Shown here: one piece after another, positions 63,150-64,000 of the stretch
How positions within the stretch are numbered: the first letter of the stretch is position 1
Layout: every line of letters starts with the position of its first letter
Source: JACCZX01 sp963801035
Lineage (GTDB): Bacteria > Pseudomonadota > Gammaproteobacteria > Burkholderiales > Burkholderiaceae_F
DNA length: 64,000 bases
NCBI GenBank assembly: GCA_963801035.1
Contig: CAWDDF010000005.1
Span: 221,148-285,147, forward strand
Direction of reading: 5' to 3'
Made by a program: the position numbers and the translations under genes
Notes under the pieces: model-generated
What the model was told of the DNA's origin: nothing
The model's database searches: none
What the model saw: only the letters and a program-made list of their open reading frames with translations

Positions 63150-64000
63150 TCAAGACGAAGCCATTGGCGGCGATCGAGCCGGGGAGCGCAGGCGATCAAG
63201 GTCAGGCATAACAGTGGGGTTAGTGGGTGCGGGGCTTTGGCTTTTAAGCACGTGCCAGGTCACGACCAGCGCAATCATCAAGTAGTACGGCATGTCCCAG
63301 TAGGCAAGGTTAAGGAACATGCCGCCGACGAAGTAGCCAACCAAACTCACCTGAATCATCGCCGCCAGCCAGTACGCCCACTTCGACTGCGGATCGTTCT
63401 TTGTGTGTTTAATGATGCGACGGCTTAATCGCCATGTCAGCATCCAGAAGACTATAAATAGCGCGAGCCCGACGAAACCATGCTCGCCGAGCACCTGAAA
63501 ATAAATGCTGTGCGCCGAGTGGACGCGGTCATAGTCCGGCAGGTAGTGGCGGAATACCTCGGGGGTGTAGGGCTCAAAACCGCCGCCAACGAGCGGTCGA
63601 TCGAGGGCCAGGTTAGTCAGCATCGTCCAAGTCTTGATGCGGCCTTGCGCCGATCGGTCCTCCTCATATGTACCGATCGTGTCCATTCGCTCTTCCCATT
63701 TTGATGGCATGAAGGAAAAAAGCCAAGGCCGAGCAGAACCACCACCAGTCCCAGCCACAGCTTGCCCTTCGACTTTATCCACAAAAATGCCGACATCGCA
63801 ATAATCGCCAACAAACCTCCTCTCGAGTAACTGCCCAGGGCGGACACGGCGCACAGTAGGACTGACCCAACGATCGCTGCACGAATCCAGCGCTTTGTGA
63901 ACATGATGTAAAAGTAGGCCAGCAGCGGGATCGTCATGATGACCGCGAGTGCAAGTGCGTTGTTATCGGCGATGAAACTCTGGGGCGGCCCCCATACGAG
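63150..64000 (-). pseudogene. XrtA-associated O-glycosylation/O-antigen ligase (TIGR03097-like), frameshifted and cut by window end
   Basis: A Wzy/WaaL-type membrane protein on the opposite strand to the rest of the locus. Visible upstream part: LVWGPPQSFIADNNALALAVIMTIPLLAYFYI and SVLLCAVSALGSYSRGGLLAI (conserved SRGG) to LGLVVVLLGLGFF. A frameshift near 63715 follows, then FSFMPSKWEERMDTIGTYEEDRSAQGRIKTW, GGGFEPYTPEVF, and VHSAHSIYFQVLGEHGFVGLALFIVFW, the catalytic loop with the HSIYFQVLGEHG motif. The family is thought to ligate glycan to protein or carrier in the periplasm. It ends facing the GT-C-like gene. Confidence 0.85.

Noticed and set aside
1..64000. CRISPR arrays or insertion sequences
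   Set aside because: No regularly spaced direct repeats and no transposase-like protein were found.

Overview
This 64 kb window looks like part of the chromosome of a betaproteobacterium, most likely of the order Burkholderiales. The evidence is GC-rich coding sequence, polyhydroxyalkanoate (PHA) genes (intracellular depolymerase, PHA granule-region protein), an FdxA/RsxB/Nth set, several proteins whose best-known relatives are burkholderialean, and a complete exosortase A (XrtA/PEP-CTERM) exopolysaccharide locus of the betaproteobacterial type. No phage, transposase, rRNA or CRISPR was seen. The only RNA gene is an initiator tRNA-fMet with its own terminator.

Layout. 1-11.3 kb: housekeeping and redox genes (DUF1631, GspE/PilB-type ATPase, hemerythrin-like protein, FMN reductase, a MoxR-GNAT-CoxE-like operon, two small cytochromes c, DUF1841, nth, rsxB, phaZ, fdxA). 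11.3-16.3 kb: a branched-chain amino-acid-type ABC transporter (substrate-binding protein, fused LivH-LivM permease, LivG, LivF), bracketed by two long imperfect palindromes of about 160 bp. 16.3-32.3 kb: metabolism and lipid storage (pncB, aminotransferase, NhaD-like transporter, PHA protein, acyl-CoA-binding protein, wax ester/diacylglycerol acyltransferase, PhnD-like/rhodanese fusion, AlaX, PhoX-like protein, a GNAT/thioesterase/GNAT/hydrolase operon, a TetR-hydrolase pair with two near-identical operators, xth, tRNA-fMet).

32.6-64 kb: the XrtA exopolysaccharide/protein-sorting locus. PrsK (sensor kinase), PrsR (sigma-54 activator) and PrsT (TPR lipoprotein) come first. They are followed by nucleotide-sugar dehydrogenase, the initiating sugar transferase, the outer-membrane export lipoprotein, chain-length determinant, tyrosine autokinase, beta-barrel protein, secretion ATPase, WecB, deacetylase, FemAB protein, exosortase A fused to EpsI, glycosyltransferases, amidotransferase and a second deacetylase. 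The distal part (59-63 kb) has lower GC. It carries a methyltransferase, an SMR-like flippase, a GT2 polyprenyl-sugar synthase and a multi-membrane-span GT-C-like protein, and then a convergent O-antigen-ligase-like gene that runs off the end. A near-consensus sigma-54 promoter lies just upstream of the export lipoprotein gene, which fits control by PrsR.

Quality caveat. Some seventeen genes are interrupted by single-base indels, more than twenty in total and mostly +1 insertions. In each case correcting the indel restores a family-typical protein. The likeliest cause is sequencing or assembly error rather than gene decay, so genes marked as frameshifted should be read as probably intact in the organism.
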